Assembly: GCA_018436705.1 (NCBI GenBank)
Contig: JAHDLA010000008.1
Span: 1 to 64,000, forward strand
Origin: Sedimentibacter sp.
Lineage (GTDB): Bacteria; Bacillota; Clostridia; Tissierellales; Sedimentibacteraceae
Direction: 5' to 3'
Length of the DNA stretch: 64,000 nt
Numbering within the stretch: the first letter of the stretch is position 1; each line of letters starts with the position of its first letter. The translations under genes and the position numbers were made by a program. The notes below the pieces were generated by a model. The model was given only the letters and a program-made list of their open reading frames with translations, was not told the DNA's origin and ran no database searches. Positions 44,344-53,596 of this stretch are shown piece after piece.

Positions 44344-45134
44344 ATTTTTATTACTATTATCGCCGCAAAATATATAATAAATACGCATGATGCAACGTAA
44401 TCACCTTTTGTTATTTTTAGCTGTCTCATTCTTGTTCTATTTTCTCCGCCTCTGTAGCATCTTGCTTCCATAGCCATGGCAAGTTCATCTGCTCTTCTAA
44501 ATGCGCTTATAAACAAAGGTACCAGCAAAGGAACAAGATTTTTTGCCCTGCTCATTATATTTCCACTTTCAAAATCAGCACCTCTTGATTTTTGAGCTTT
44601 CATTATTTTTTCCGTTTCCTCCATTAAGGTAGGAATAAATCTAAGGGCAATTGTCATCATCATTGCAAGTTCGTGAGCAGGAAGTCCAAACCTTTTAAAA
44701 GGATTTAGAAGAGCTTCTATTCCATCAGTCAAAATTATAGGTGAAGTAGTCAACGTTAAAAGCGAAGTACCCATTATCAGGAGTGTAAGCCTTATTGCCA
44801 TAAACCCCGCCTGCTTCAAGCCTTCTTCAGTAATCTTAATAAATCCTGCCTGAAATAATATTTTACCCGGTGTCATTAACAAATTAATCACAAATGTAAT
44901 TAAAATTATCATAAGTATCGGCCTTAATCCTCTAATGACAAATTTAATCGGCACCTTAGATAGATATATTGAAGTTGCCAGAAAAACTATAACTACTATG
45001 TAGGTTGTAAAACTTTCAATAAGGAACAAGGAAATAATGAAAATAAAAGTTATAATAATTTTTATTCTCGGATCAAGATCATGAATCGGAGAATCTACGG
45101 GATAATGCTGTCCGATTGTTAAATTTTTAAACAT
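44337..45134 (-). CDS. ecfT: ECF transporter T component
   Basis: The 265-residue membrane protein has about five or six helices (DPRIKIIITFIFIISLFLIE onward) and the coupling helices with the Ala-Arg-Gly-type motifs KAQKSRGADF and MEARCYRGGENR that touch the two ATPases. EcfT links EcfA1/EcfA2 to interchangeable substrate-binding S components such as QueT nearby. It overlaps ecfA2 by 8 bp and truA by 7 bp. Confidence 0.95.
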   Translation of the reverse strand: MFKNLTIGQHYPVDSPIHDLDPRIKIIITFIFIISLFLIESFTTYIVVIVFLATSIYLSKVPIKFVIRGLRPILMIILITFVINLLMTPGKILFQAGFIKITEEGLKQAGFMAIRLTLLIMGTSLLTLTTSPIILTDGIEALLNPFKRFGLPAHELAMMMTIALRFIPTLMEETEKIMKAQKSRGADFESGNIMSRAKNLVPLLVPLFISAFRRADELAMAMEARCYRGGENRTRMRQLKITKGDYVASCVFIIYFAAIIVIKIW

Positions 45135-45987
45135 TTCTCTTCCTCACTTCCCTCAGAATCTCTTCTTTAGCTTCTTCAACTGTTATTATGTCAGGCTTTA
45201 TATTAAAACCACGTTTTCTAAGTTCATTAACTATTTGGGCAACCTGAGGAACTCCAAGGCTTATTTTTTTAAGTTCATCAGCTTTGGCATATATCTCCTT
45301 CGTCTTACCTTCCATATATATCTTTCCTTTATATAACACAATTACTCTGTCAACCAGTTTGGCAATATCCTCCATACTGTGAGAAATTAAAACAACAGTT
45401 ACATTTGCTTTCTTATGCAGCATTTTTATTTTTTCAAACAATTCATTTCTTCCAGCCGGATCAAGCCCTGCCGTCGGTTCGTCCAAGATAAGATAATTCG
45501 GTTTCATTGCAAGAACTCCGGCTATGGCAACTCTTCTTTTTTGACCTCCGGACAGATCAAACGGAGAAGCATCTTTAATTTTATCATAACTAAATCCAAC
45601 CAACTCCAGAGCTTCTCTTACTCTTTTATCTATTTCATCCTTAGTTAGGTTCAAATTCATCGGCCCAAACGCAACATCTTTAGCAACAGTCTCTTCAAAC
45701 AGCTGGTATTCCGGATATTGAAATACAAGCCCTACAGTTTGGCGTACCTTGCTAAGCAATTTTTTTTCTTCACCTACCACTATTTTGTCAACAACTATTG
45801 TACCGTGTGTAGGTTTTTCTAATCCGTTAAAAAGTTGAATCAAAGTTGATTTGCCCGAACCGGTATGTCCTATAATGCCAACAAATTCACCTTCACGTAT
45901 TTCTAAATTTATGTCATCAAGGGCAACGGTTTTAAATGGAGTGCCCTCACTGTATATATATTTAATATTGTCTGCTTTTATAGACAT
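45127..45987 (-). CDS. ecfA2: ECF transporter ATPase EcfA2
   Basis: The 286-residue ABC ATPase has Walker [10 protein letters not shown] (about residue 40), Q-loop [10 protein letters not shown], signature LSGGQKRR and Walker [13 protein letters not shown], with the family tail [20 protein letters not shown]. It pairs with EcfA1. I take ATG 45987 with GGTGG 7 bp ahead; an in-frame TTG at 45993 is the alternative. Its start lies inside the end of ecfA1. Confidence 0.96.
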   Translation of the reverse strand: MSIKADNIKYIYSEGTPFKTVALDDINLEIREGEFVGIIGHTGSGKSTLIQLFNGLEKPTHGTIVVDKIVVGEEKKLLSKVRQTVGLVFQYPEYQLFEETVAKDVAFGPMNLNLTKDEIDKRVREALELVGFSYDKIKDASPFDLSGGQKRRVAIAGVLAMKPNYLILDEPTAGLDPAGRNELFEKIKMLHKKANVTVVLISHSMEDIAKLVDRVIVLYKGKIYMEGKTKEIYAKADELKKISLGVPQVAQIVNELRKRGFNIKPDIITVEEAKEEILREVRKRNV

Positions 45988-46805
45988 AGCCAATCCACCA
46001 ATTCCTTTACATCGATTATATCCCTGGGAACGTTCAGGCCTTCATCGGCGAGCTCCTTAGCAAGTTCAGTAACCTGCGGAACATCAAGCCCAAATTTTTT
46101 TATTTCATCAACATTTCTGAAAACTTCCTTAGGAGTTCCATCAAGCTTTATACTTCCCTTATCCATTATTACAACTCTATCAGCTTGTACAGCCTCATCC
46201 ATATAATGTGTTATTAAAAGTATAGTCTTCCCGCTTTTCTTCAACTTATGGAGTGTTTCCATTACCTCATTTCTCCCGGATGGATCAAGCATTGCGGTAG
46301 GTTCATCAAGTATTATGCATTCTGAGTTCAATGCAAGGATTCCGGCAATTGCAATTCTTTGCTTTTGTCCTCCTGAAAGCATATGGGGAGGTCTTTTTCT
46401 ATATTCATACATCCCCACCGTTTTTAAGGCGTCATCAACTCTTTTTCTTATTTCTGACGGTTCAACCCCTTGATTTTCAGGTCCAAATGCTATATCTTCT
46501 TCCACAATTGTAGCAACAAGCTGATTGTCGGGATTTTGAAAAACCATTCCGGCAGTCTGCCGTATGTCCCACAATTTAGAATCATCCTCCGTATCCATTC
46601 CATTTACATATATCTTTCCATCCGTTGGCAGAAGCAGCGAGTTTATCAGCTTGGCCAGCGTTGATTTACCCGAACCGTTGTGCCCTATTATTGCGGTAAA
46701 CTCACCTTTTCTAATGTCTAAGTTAACTCCGTCTACGGCAAAAGAACTATCCTCGTTGTTGTATTTAAATTTTACATTTTCAATTCTTATAATATTTTCT
46801 ATCAT
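45978..46805 (-). CDS. ecfA1: ECF transporter ATPase EcfA1
   Basis: The 275-residue ABC ATPase has Walker [10 protein letters not shown] (about residue 40), [20 protein letters not shown], signature LSGGQKQR and Walker [13 protein letters not shown]. It is the first ATPase of the general vitamin-uptake module. In most Firmicutes it directly follows rplQ; here the agr cassette lies between. It has its own promoter candidate at 46839-46867. Confidence 0.96.
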   Translation of the reverse strand: MIENIIRIENVKFKYNNEDSSFAVDGVNLDIRKGEFTAIIGHNGSGKSTLAKLINSLLLPTDGKIYVNGMDTEDDSKLWDIRQTAGMVFQNPDNQLVATIVEEDIAFGPENQGVEPSEIRKRVDDALKTVGMYEYRKRPPHMLSGGQKQRIAIAGILALNSECIILDEPTAMLDPSGRNEVMETLHKLKKSGKTILLITHYMDEAVQADRVVIMDKGSIKLDGTPKEVFRNVDEIKKFGLDVPQVTELAKELADEGLNVPRDIIDVKELVDWLCL

Positions 46806-46838
46806 AACGCACCTGCATTTATTTTTTCACTGCATTAA

Positions 46839-46867
46839 ATAATATCATTATTCAATTAATTTTACAA
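46839..46867 (-). promoter_or_regulatory. Promoter of the ecf-truA operon
   Basis: TTGTAA (46862-46867), 17-bp spacer, TATTAT (46839-46844) on the minus strand, about 34 bp ahead of ecfA1, just below the terminator of agrB. Confidence 0.55.
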
Positions 46868-46901
46868 CATTAAATTATCATCTAGCTTAACGTATTATGC
46901 A

Positions 46902-46931
46902 GAAAAAAGCAGCCCATAACAGGACTGCTTT
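46902..46931 (-). terminator. Terminator after agrB
   Basis: Stem AAAGCAGTCC/GGGCTGCTTT (one G-U pair) with a 6-nt loop, followed by TTTTTT on the minus strand, about 20 bp after the agrB stop. It closes the agr cassette and separates it from ecfA1. Confidence 0.88.
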
Positions 46932-46951
46932 ATAACCCAATACACAATGCT

Positions 46952-47512
46952 TCACTTTTTCAATAGGCTTACCGATTCAATTACCATTGCCACAACTCCC
47001 GTAATGTAAATATAACCGGTTTCAGCTCTTAAATAATATAAGATAACAGCAGCTAAACTCAGCACTACAACTATTATTCTGCTTATTGTCTTATATTTTT
47101 TCTTTTCATTTTTATTCAAAGGCTTATTTTCAGTTTCGGACGGCGCGAGCCAAAAAACCATGAAAATAGAAAATATGATTCCAAGTACTAAAACAGTCTC
47201 CCCGTATTGCTTTAGATATGTGCCGCACAATGCTGATATGACAAATATAGAAAATGATAAAAGCATACACTCAACATGCGTTTTGGCATGATAACCTCCG
47301 GCAAAGATTCTAAGTCCCGAGAAAAAAATGATAAAAATTAAGAGCTCAAGTTTTTTGTTCAAAAGGTAAGCTGTAACAAAAAGAATTATAAGATTCAGCA
47401 AAAGAGACAGTAAAACCTCTATGCTGTATGCATACACAGCCTTTTCATTATCTGAGGAATTGAGCTTCGACCCAATTCCCTCAGACAAGAAAACAGAAAT
47501 CTTATTTATCAT
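46952..47512 (-). CDS. agrB: AgrB-like autoinducer-processing membrane protease
   Basis: The 186-residue protein has about five membrane helices. The catalytic dyad of AgrB cysteine proteases is visible as His75 and Cys82 in RIFAGGYHAKTHVEC, with the same 7-residue spacing as in Staphylococcus. The later LAPSETENKPLNKNE segment is the other family signature. AgrB cleaves the C-terminal tail of AgrD and closes the thiolactone ring. Its ATG overlaps the last codons of the agrD gene by 11 bp, so they are coupled. Confidence 0.92.
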   Translation of the reverse strand: MINKISVFLSEGIGSKLNSSDNEKAVYAYSIEVLLSLLLNLIILFVTAYLLNKKLELLIFIIFFSGLRIFAGGYHAKTHVECMLLSFSIFVISALCGTYLKQYGETVLVLGIIFSIFMVFWLAPSETENKPLNKNEKKKYKTISRIIVVVLSLAAVILYYLRAETGYIYITGVVAMVIESVSLLKK

Positions 47513-47639
47513 TTTTCAACAGGCATTGCGGAACCTTTGGCTGGTTAACTAGAAATATGCAAGTCAATCCCATGGTTGTTTGAGCAGTAGCCACCAAAAA
47601 TGCAGCAATACATGGCATAAAGGATAAAGTTTTTCTCAC
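47502..47639 (-). CDS. agrD: AgrD-like cyclic lactone autoinducer prepeptide
   Basis: A 45-codon gene starting at GTG 47639 (GGGAGG 9 bp ahead) and overlapping agrB. N-terminal amphipathic/hydrophobic leader (RKTLSFMPCIAAFLVATAQT), core TCIFLV with Cys27, then the acidic/proline-type tail NQPKVPQCLLKNDK. It aligns by eye with staphylococcal AgrD (TCDFIM then DEVEVPKEL): Cys27-Val31 would form the five-residue thiolactone ring, and AgrB would cut before Asn32. The ring chemistry and processing points are inferred. The gene is too short for most gene callers. Confidence 0.88.
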   Translation of the reverse strand: MRKTLSFMPCIAAFLVATAQTTMGLTCIFLVNQPKVPQCLLKNDK

Positions 47640-47669
47640 TTTACATTCCTCCCTTCAAACGTTAACAAC

Positions 47670-47698
47670 ATAATATATTATTTGTGGACAACATTCAA
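47670..47698 (-). promoter_or_regulatory. Promoter of agrDB
   Basis: On the minus strand TTGAAT (47693-47698), 17-bp spacer, TATTAT (47670-47675), about 31 bp upstream of the agrD start. With the terminator at 47760-47790 above it, agrDB is a separate transcript from agrAC. I found no clear pair of LytTR direct repeats here. Confidence 0.55.
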
Positions 47699-47759
47699 TA
47701 ATTTTTAACTCAAATTGCCTATTCGGTTATTTTTGTTGTTTGAGCGGCATTGCATGGCG

Positions 47760-47790
47760 TAAAATAAACTTGTAATCAGCTGCTTACAAG
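47760..47790 (-). terminator. Terminator after agrC
   Basis: Stem CTTGTAA/TTACAAG (47784-47790 with 47769-47775), loop of 8, followed on the minus strand by TTTATTTTA, about 40 bp after the agrC stop. Confidence 0.65.
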
Positions 47791-47828
47791 AATAGTTCCA
47801 TGGTTATATTCAGATTGCTTCGATCTTC

Positions 47829-49148
47829 TTACATTTTTGCCATCATCTGTACTTCTACAACAAATACGTTACCTTCATAATTTAATTTCACAAATCCTCC
47901 GTATTTCTCTGCTATATTCCTAATGCTCTTAAGTCCGTATCCGTGCCTTGTTTTATCTTTCTTTACGGTGAGTAATTTGTCTCCTTGTTTATTAAGCTTT
48001 CCGCTATATGGATTTTCCGATTTTATTATGATGCAGTTGCCCAGCATATCTATTTTAAGATTTATATATTTTTCATCGCATTTTGCACACGCTTCAATTG
48101 CATTGTTGATAATGTTATTTAATATCCGGCATATATCCTCCTTATCAATATATATTTCATTTTCCTCTGTCAAGTTACTTTGAATATCAACATCTATATT
48201 CTTTGAGTTTGCTTCTTTAAGTTTGAAATTTAGAAATGATGTAATTATGTTATCCTTATCTATTTGAGGCAAGTGCTGTATATCCATTTCCCGGAGCTTT
48301 TTTTCAATATGTTTAGATATTTTATCCCTTTGGTTTAACTCATTGTAACCGTAAAGTATTGCCAGCTCTCCACGCATATCATGTCTTAAAATTCGAATTT
48401 CTTCCAAAACCGAATTAACATCAGAAAAATACGTGTGCTCCATTTTCATATGCTGCAGCTCAAGGTCATTTTTATGTTTCTCGTCCATGTCTTTTATTAT
48501 TCGCTCTGTTAAGGCTATGGACACTATTGATATAAATGATACGCACAATGTAAGAATCACTAAATTGGTATTTACAGCTTCATTTTCAATTTTAATGTTT
48601 CCGTACATCCAAATAACCATAACTATTACGGTAACAGTTAAAAATAGTATTGTACCTACAAGGAAATAATACCTGTTATTAAGTAAGTCTAACTTTTCCT
48701 TGTTGATTTTTTTCTTCATAAACATATATGCATATACAAACATAGTCTGAGATATAACCATTACTTCAAATCTTACAAAGCTTTGTTCTTGAATTAATTT
48801 TAGATCCAATCCGGATATTGTAGCAATAAAAACAGCCGTCAATAATTCACACGTACCCAGAAATGCCATTACTAAGAACATTGTTACAGCTTTAGAAAAT
48901 GCATTTCCTTCAAATACAATAATAGTGAAAGCATAAAATAATAAAATGTAACTTAAATATATAAAAGGATTTAATCCAATTGAAATATTGTAATTTAAAA
49001 TGCACAATATCGCTGTCATAAATAAAATAGCAGTTTCCACTGAATACCTATATCTGAACCTTCGATCATAATTTAATTCAAACACTTTAAATATCACAAA
49101 GACTTGAAGAAAATTAACCAAAAACTCTATTAAATACCACTTGCTCAT
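47829..49148 (-). CDS. agrC: AgrC-like sensor histidine kinase
   Basis: The 439-residue protein has six or so membrane helices (about residues 1-210) forming the peptide sensor, a short linker, then a GHKL-type kinase: phospho-acceptor His about 256 in RILRHDMRGELAIL, N box NNIINNAIEAC and G box HGYGLKSIRNIAEKYGG. It would bind the autoinducer outside and phosphorylate the AgrA-like regulator. It overlaps agrA by 4 bp. Family assignment as HPK10/AgrC is by domain plan and neighbours. Confidence 0.92.
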   Translation of the reverse strand: MSKWYLIEFLVNFLQVFVIFKVFELNYDRRFRYRYSVETAILFMTAILCILNYNISIGLNPFIYLSYILLFYAFTIIVFEGNAFSKAVTMFLVMAFLGTCELLTAVFIATISGLDLKLIQEQSFVRFEVMVISQTMFVYAYMFMKKKINKEKLDLLNNRYYFLVGTILFLTVTVIVMVIWMYGNIKIENEAVNTNLVILTLCVSFISIVSIALTERIIKDMDEKHKNDLELQHMKMEHTYFSDVNSVLEEIRILRHDMRGELAILYGYNELNQRDKISKHIEKKLREMDIQHLPQIDKDNIITSFLNFKLKEANSKNIDVDIQSNLTEENEIYIDKEDICRILNNIINNAIEACAKCDEKYINLKIDMLGNCIIIKSENPYSGKLNKQGDKLLTVKKDKTRHGYGLKSIRNIAEKYGGFVKLNYEGNVFVVEVQMMAKM

Positions 49149-49876
49149 AATTTCACCGCCAGTCTTTTTAGTTTAAACTTATTATTCAATTCCGCCAAAC
49201 ACCTCCGGCTTGCCTCTTCTCTTGCTTCATTGCTGAAATAAACTATATTTTTTTTGATTGTCCTGACATTGCGCATATTTATCAAGCATGATTTACTGGC
49301 TCTTACTATGTAATCATTGTACTCCAGTTCTTTCTCAATACTTTCAAGTGTTTGCACAATTATTACTTCTTCTTCATACAAACGATGTATGTGTACTTTG
49401 CGATCTTCTTTTTTACGCAATATATAAGTTATTTCATTTACAGGTATCCGGTATTTTACTCCTTTAAAATCCTTTACATCCAAAAACATTACTTCTTTCC
49501 TGATTTCTTCGTTGCATTCACGCAGAGCATCTTCTATAATACTTGTGCTGACAGGCTTCAAAAGATAATTTTTGGCTTTGACCTTGTAAGATTCATATGC
49601 GTATTCTTTATATGAAGTCAAATAAAAAATAACAGGATCTTTACTTATTTCCCTAATCAGCAGACCTGTTTCTATGCCATTTAGTTCCGGCATTTCCATA
49701 TCTAAAAATATAATGTCAAATAGATTTTTCTTAAACGCTTGTACAAGATTTCTACCTGAACTATATGTACTTATTTTGCAATTCATATTTATATTTAAGG
49801 CAACCGTTTTTATTATTTCGGTCACTATTTCTCCATATTCTATGTTGTCATCGCAAACAGCAATATTGAATCTCAT
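49145..49876 (-). CDS. agrA: AgrA-like LytTR response regulator
   Basis: The 243-residue protein is a receiver domain (residues 1-120; acidic pocket Asp9-Asp10, phospho-acceptor Asp59 in IIFLDMEMPELNG, Lys of LLKPVS near 107) joined to a LytTR DNA-binding domain (about 135-243, ending in KFKLKRLAVKL). It should activate its target promoters on phosphorylation by AgrC. Order agrA-agrC-agrD-agrB differs from the staphylococcal agrBDCA. It is preceded by a good promoter. Confidence 0.92.
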   Translation of the reverse strand: MRFNIAVCDDNIEYGEIVTEIIKTVALNINMNCKISTYSSGRNLVQAFKKNLFDIIFLDMEMPELNGIETGLLIREISKDPVIFYLTSYKEYAYESYKVKAKNYLLKPVSTSIIEDALRECNEEIRKEVMFLDVKDFKGVKYRIPVNEITYILRKKEDRKVHIHRLYEEEVIIVQTLESIEKELEYNDYIVRASKSCLINMRNVRTIKKNIVYFSNEAREEASRRCLAELNNKFKLKRLAVKL

Positions 49877-49900
49877 ATTTTCACATCCTTATAATAGTAT

Positions 49901-49928
49901 ATTATATCAAATAATGAAAATTTTTCAA
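49901..49928 (-). promoter_or_regulatory. Sigma-A promoter of agrAC
   Basis: TTGAAA (49923-49928), 16-bp spacer, perfect TATAAT (49901-49906) on the minus strand, about 25 bp before the agrA start; AAGGATGTG is the binding site. Confidence 0.75.
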
Positions 49929-50003
49929 TGTATGATTATAAGAACTTTTAGCTTAAGTACACAAATTCAATCTTTAATTTGTTCGTTCTCATGCTGTGTG
50001 CAC

Positions 50004-50068
50004 AAAAAAAGCAACTTAAATTTTTTTAAATTGCTTTTTTAAAACTGAAAGGGAAAAATCCCTATCAG
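50004..50068 (-). terminator. Tandem terminators at the end of the ribosomal superoperon
   Basis: Two hairpins in series on the minus strand after rplQ: CTGATAGGGA/TCCCTTTCAG (50045-50068) and the long AAAAAGCAATTTAAA-type stem (50004-50040) ending in seven T residues. They close S10-spc-alpha transcription before the agr cassette. Confidence 0.9.
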
Positions 50069-50092
50069 TCATATTTATTTATTTGATGAACT

Positions 50093-50434
50093 CTATACAA
50101 GTTCAATTATCGCCATTTCTGCTCCATCGCCTCTGCGTGGTCCCAATTTTAGAATTCTGGTGTATCCACCGTTTCTATCCTTGTATTTAGGAGCAACTTC
50201 TTCAAATAGCTTACTTACTGCATTTTTATCATATAAATAAGCTGCCGCCTGACGTCTTGCATGTAGGTCTCCTCTTTTGCCCAGAGTAATTGTTCTTTCT
50301 GCAACTCTTCTTAATTCTTTAGCTCTTGTTACCGTTGTAACAATTCTGCCTTTATTAATTAAGTCAGCAGTCATATTTCGAAGCATTGCTACTCTGTGGC
50401 TAGTCTTGAAACCAAGCTTTCTGTGACTACCCAT
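50093..50434 (-). CDS. rplQ: 50S ribosomal protein L17
   Basis: The 113-residue protein opens [20 protein letters not shown] and ends [17 protein letters not shown], a full-length L17. It is the last gene of the alpha operon, 20 bp after rpoA, followed by tandem terminators. Confidence 0.98.
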   Translation of the reverse strand: MGSHRKLGFKTSHRVAMLRNMTADLINKGRIVTTVTRAKELRRVAERTITLGKRGDLHARRQAAAYLYDKNAVSKLFEEVAPKYKDRNGGYTRILKLGPRRGDGAEMAIIELV

Positions 50435-50454
50435 GCCTAGTCCTCCTTTTACAA

Positions 50455-51402
50455 CTAATTATCATTTTTTCTAAGAGATAAACCCAGTTCTTCAAGTTTC
50501 TTCGCAACTTCGTCTAAAGATTTCTTTCCGAGGTTTCTTACTTTCATCATATCATCTTCTGATTTGTATGTAAGCTCCTCAACAGTATTGATTCCTGCTC
50601 TTTTCAGACAGTTGTACGATCTAACTGACAGATCAAGTTCCTCTATTGTCATTTCCAAAACTTTTTCTTTTTCATCTTCTTCTTTTTCTACCATTATTTC
50701 CACATCATTTACATGATCTGTCAATGAGATAAATAAATTAAGATGTTCATTCAATATCTTAGCTCCTAAAGAAACAGCTTCTTCAGGCTCAATTGTACCA
50801 TTAGTCCAAATCTCAATTGTCAATTTGTCGTAATCCGTTCTGTTTCCTACTCTGGTATCTTCAACAGTAAAGTTTACTTTTTTTACAGGTGTGTAGATAG
50901 AATCTATAGGAATGACGCCTATGGGCTGACTTTCCTTTTTGTTTCTTTCTGCTACCACATAACCTCTTCCTTGTTCCATTTCCATTTCTATAATGAGTTC
51001 GGAACCTTCTTCAAGAGTCGCAATGTGCAGATCTTCATTTATTATATCCACATCTGTGCCTGTAATTATATCTGCTGCCGTAACCTCTTTAGGACCTTTT
51101 GCATCTATAAGAAGCTGCGCAGGTCCTGGTACGTTCATTTTAGCAGCCAGATTCTTTATATTAAGAATTATTTCTGTTACATCTTCTCTTACTCCAGGTA
51201 TTGTTGAAAATTCATGCAACACACCTTGAATATTGATTGATGTTACAGCTGCTCCTGGTAACGATGAAAGAAGTATTCTTCTGAGTGAATTTCCAAGTGT
51301 TGTTCCATAACCTCTTTCAAGTGGTTCAACTACTATTTTCCCATATGTGTTATCATCATTTTTTTCAATTAATGTAATATTAGGTTTCTCTATTTCTATC
51401 AT
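50455..51402 (-). CDS. rpoA: RNA polymerase alpha subunit
   Basis: The 315-residue protein has the N-terminal assembly domain ([20 protein letters not shown] through about residue 230) and the C-terminal DNA-binding HhH domain ([34 protein letters not shown]), joined by an acidic linker. The C-terminal domain binds UP elements such as that proposed near 480-530. GGAGGGTTGGG precedes the ATG. Confidence 0.98.
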   Translation of the reverse strand: MIEIEKPNITLIEKNDDNTYGKIVVEPLERGYGTTLGNSLRRILLSSLPGAAVTSINIQGVLHEFSTIPGVREDVTEIILNIKNLAAKMNVPGPAQLLIDAKGPKEVTAADIITGTDVDIINEDLHIATLEEGSELIIEMEMEQGRGYVVAERNKKESQPIGVIPIDSIYTPVKKVNFTVEDTRVGNRTDYDKLTIEIWTNGTIEPEEAVSLGAKILNEHLNLFISLTDHVNDVEIMVEKEEDEKEKVLEMTIEELDLSVRSYNCLKRAGINTVEELTYKSEDDMMKVRNLGKKSLDEVAKKLEELGLSLRKNDN

Positions 51403-51455
51403 CCCAACCCTCCTTAGATGTGATGTTTGCCGAGGGTAATAATTCTTAATTCTTA

Positions 51456-52079
51456 TTACTTAGAGTATAACTCGACAATCAGATGCTCTTCTATTGGTAT
51501 TTCTATATCCTCTTTAGCAGGTGCAGCAATTAGTCTTCCTGCAAAGTTATCAGGATCCACCTGCAACCATTGTGGTGCAGTCTTCTTGTGATTTTCAATT
51601 AAAGCTTTGAACTTCGCTGAGCTTTGGCTCTTTTCTTTTACTTTAATTTCATCGCCTACTTGTAGAATCATTGATGGAATATCAGCCTTTTTACCGTTTA
51701 CAGTAAAGTGACCGTGAACTACCAATTGTCTTGCCTCAGGTCTCGAGCTTGCAAAGCCTAATCTATAAATTACATTATCAAATCTTAGCTCTAACAGTTT
51801 CAACAGGTTATCACCTGTCTTACCAGCCATTTTATCAGCTATTTTAAAGTACTGTGCAAATTGGCCCTCTAATACTCCGTAATATTTTCTTACCTTTTGT
51901 TTTTCTCTTAGCTGCATACCATAGTTAGACAGCTTTTTATTATTTTGACCGTGTTGTCCAGGAGCATAGTTTCTTCTTCCTATAGAACACTTGTCTGTAT
52001 AGCATCTATCGCCTTTTAAATATAACTTTAGTCCTTCTCTTCTGCATAATCTGCATACAGGTCCAGTATATCTTGCCAT
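51456..52079 (-). CDS. rpsD: 30S ribosomal protein S4
   Basis: The 207-residue protein keeps the zinc-type N terminus: Cys9, Cys12, Cys26 and Cys31 in [21 protein letters not shown] and the following [11 protein letters not shown]. The S4 RNA-binding domain is at about 95-160 ([21 protein letters not shown]). Primary 16S-binding protein; in many bacteria it also represses its own operon. In the alpha operon between rpsK and rpoA. Confidence 0.98.
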   Translation of the reverse strand: MARYTGPVCRLCRREGLKLYLKGDRCYTDKCSIGRRNYAPGQHGQNNKKLSNYGMQLREKQKVRKYYGVLEGQFAQYFKIADKMAGKTGDNLLKLLELRFDNVIYRLGFASSRPEARQLVVHGHFTVNGKKADIPSMILQVGDEIKVKEKSQSSAKFKALIENHKKTAPQWLQVDPDNFAGRLIAAPAKEDIEIPIEEHLIVELYSK

Positions 52080-52097
52080 CTTTTCACCTCGTTTCTA

Positions 52098-52499
52098 TTA
52101 TACTCTTCTACGTTTTGGCGGTCTGCAACCGTTGTGTGGTATCGGAGTAACGTCTTTAATTAAATTTACTTCCAGTCCGGCTGCCTGTAATGATCTGATT
52201 GCAGCCTCTCTTCCTGAGCCCGGTCCTTTAACATATACTTCTACAGTCTTTAACCCATGTTCCATAGCTTTTTTTGCAGCTTCTTCAGCTACCATAGAAG
52301 CAGCATATGGAGTAGATTTTCTTGAACCCTTAAATCCTAATTGACCTGAACTTGCCCAAGAAATAGCATTTCCCTGCAAATCGGTAAGAGTTACAAGTGT
52401 GTTGTTAAAGGTTGACTTAATATGTGCCTGGCCTTTTTCGATGTTTTTACGTTCTCTTTTTCTTACTCTTGTAACTTTTTGTTGTTTTTTAGCTGCCAC
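52098..52499 (-). CDS. rpsK: 30S ribosomal protein S11
   Basis: The 133-residue protein has [21 protein letters not shown] and the terminal [17 protein letters not shown], the standard S11. It is 15 bp after rpsM with AGGAGGGAC ahead. Confidence 0.98.
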   Translation of the reverse strand: MAAKKQQKVTRVRKRERKNIEKGQAHIKSTFNNTLVTLTDLQGNAISWASSGQLGFKGSRKSTPYAASMVAEEAAKKAMEHGLKTVEVYVKGPGSGREAAIRSLQAAGLEVNLIKDVTPIPHNGCRPPKRRRV

Positions 52500-52513
52500 T
52501 TAAGTCCCTCCTT

Positions 52514-52882
52514 TTATTTTTTAGATTTTTTTCCTGAAACTCTCTTAGGACCTTTTCTAGTTCTAGAGTTGTTCTTTGTATTCTGTCCTCTTACAGGCAA
52601 TCCTCTTTTGTGTCTCATTCCTCTGTAGCAGTTGATTTCTTTTAATCTTTTTATATTCAATGCTACTTCTCTTCTTAAGTCACCTTCTACAGGGCACTTG
52701 TCAATCTCAGTTCTCAACTGCTGTACTTCATCTTCTGTCAGGTCTTTAATTCTTGTACCAGGATTAATGCCTGTAGTTTTTAAAATTTTGTTAGAAGTTG
52801 CTCTTCCAATTCCAAATATATAAGTCAAACCAATTTCGACTCTTTTCTCTCTTGGTAAGTCAACACCTGCTATTCTGGCCAT
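52514..52882 (-). CDS. rpsM: 30S ribosomal protein S13
   Basis: The 122-residue protein starts [20 protein letters not shown] and ends in the basic [14 protein letters not shown] tail that contacts tRNA. It forms bridges with the 50S subunit in the head. GTAGGAGGTG precedes the ATG. Confidence 0.98.
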   Translation of the reverse strand: MARIAGVDLPREKRVEIGLTYIFGIGRATSNKILKTTGINPGTRIKDLTEDEVQQLRTEIDKCPVEGDLRREVALNIKRLKEINCYRGMRHKRGLPVRGQNTKNNSRTRKGPKRVSGKKSKK

Positions 52883-52935
52883 TAAGTCTACACCTCCTAC
52901 CTTCGTGATTACTTAATATATTAACTTTTTTCATC

Positions 52936-53061
<126 letters not shown>

Positions 53062-53280
53062 TTACTTTTTCCTCCAGGTTATTCTTCCTCTTGTCAAATC
53101 ATATGGCGATAATTCAACAGCTACGGAATCACCCGGAAGAATTCTGATATAGTTCATTCTCAGTTTTCCAGAAATATGCGCTAAAATCTGGTGCCCATTT
53201 TGAAGCTCAACTTTGAACATAGCATTAGGAAGTGCTTCCAGGACTTTCCCTTCGACTTCTATTACATCTTTCTTGGACAT
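53062..53280 (-). CDS. infA: Translation initiation factor IF-1
   Basis: The 72-residue OB-fold protein ([39 protein letters not shown]) occupies the A site of the 30S subunit during initiation. Standard place between the KOW-domain gene and rpmJ. Confidence 0.98.
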   Translation of the reverse strand: MSKKDVIEVEGKVLEALPNAMFKVELQNGHQILAHISGKLRMNYIRILPGDSVAVELSPYDLTRGRITWRKK

Positions 53281-53283
53281 TGA

Positions 53284-53586
53284 TCACTCAACCTCCATTT
53301 CTTTAGATACATTATTTTTATAAGGCTCCAAAAGCCTTCTTACATATGCATCGTCTGGATTTTCATTTCTTTGTAACTTTTCTGCAAATTCTGTACATAC
53401 TGTATTATAAATCACTAAATGCTTCACTTTCTTTTTTTTAGGGGAGCTTAGTTTCCTAAGTTCTCCATTACATACTAGAACATATTGTTCATCCAAAATC
53501 ATGCTTATGATAAAGACTCTGCCTTTATCTCTGCCGGCTTTTGATTTAACTATCTGACCAATTTTCAAATCTGTTGTTGATTCCAA
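53284..53586 (-). CDS. KOW-domain RNA-binding protein (L14e/L6e/L27e-like)
   Basis: The 100-residue protein has a KOW motif near its N terminus (KIGQIVKSKAGRDKGRVFII) and a basic KKKKVKHL stretch. Proteins of this L14e/L6e/L27e-like type lie between map and infA in many clostridia; they likely bind rRNA, but the role is unproven. Only 3 bp separate it from infA and 10 bp from map. Confidence 0.85.
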   Translation of the reverse strand: MESTTDLKIGQIVKSKAGRDKGRVFIISMILDEQYVLVCNGELRKLSSPKKKKVKHLVIYNTVCTEFAEKLQRNENPDDAYVRRLLEPYKNNVSKEMEVE

Positions 53587-53596
53587 TAAATCACCC

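Noticed and set aside
47640..47828. LytTR binding repeats upstream of agrD
   Set aside because: No pair of direct repeats with the expected spacing could be found by eye; only a -35/-10 candidate was kept.
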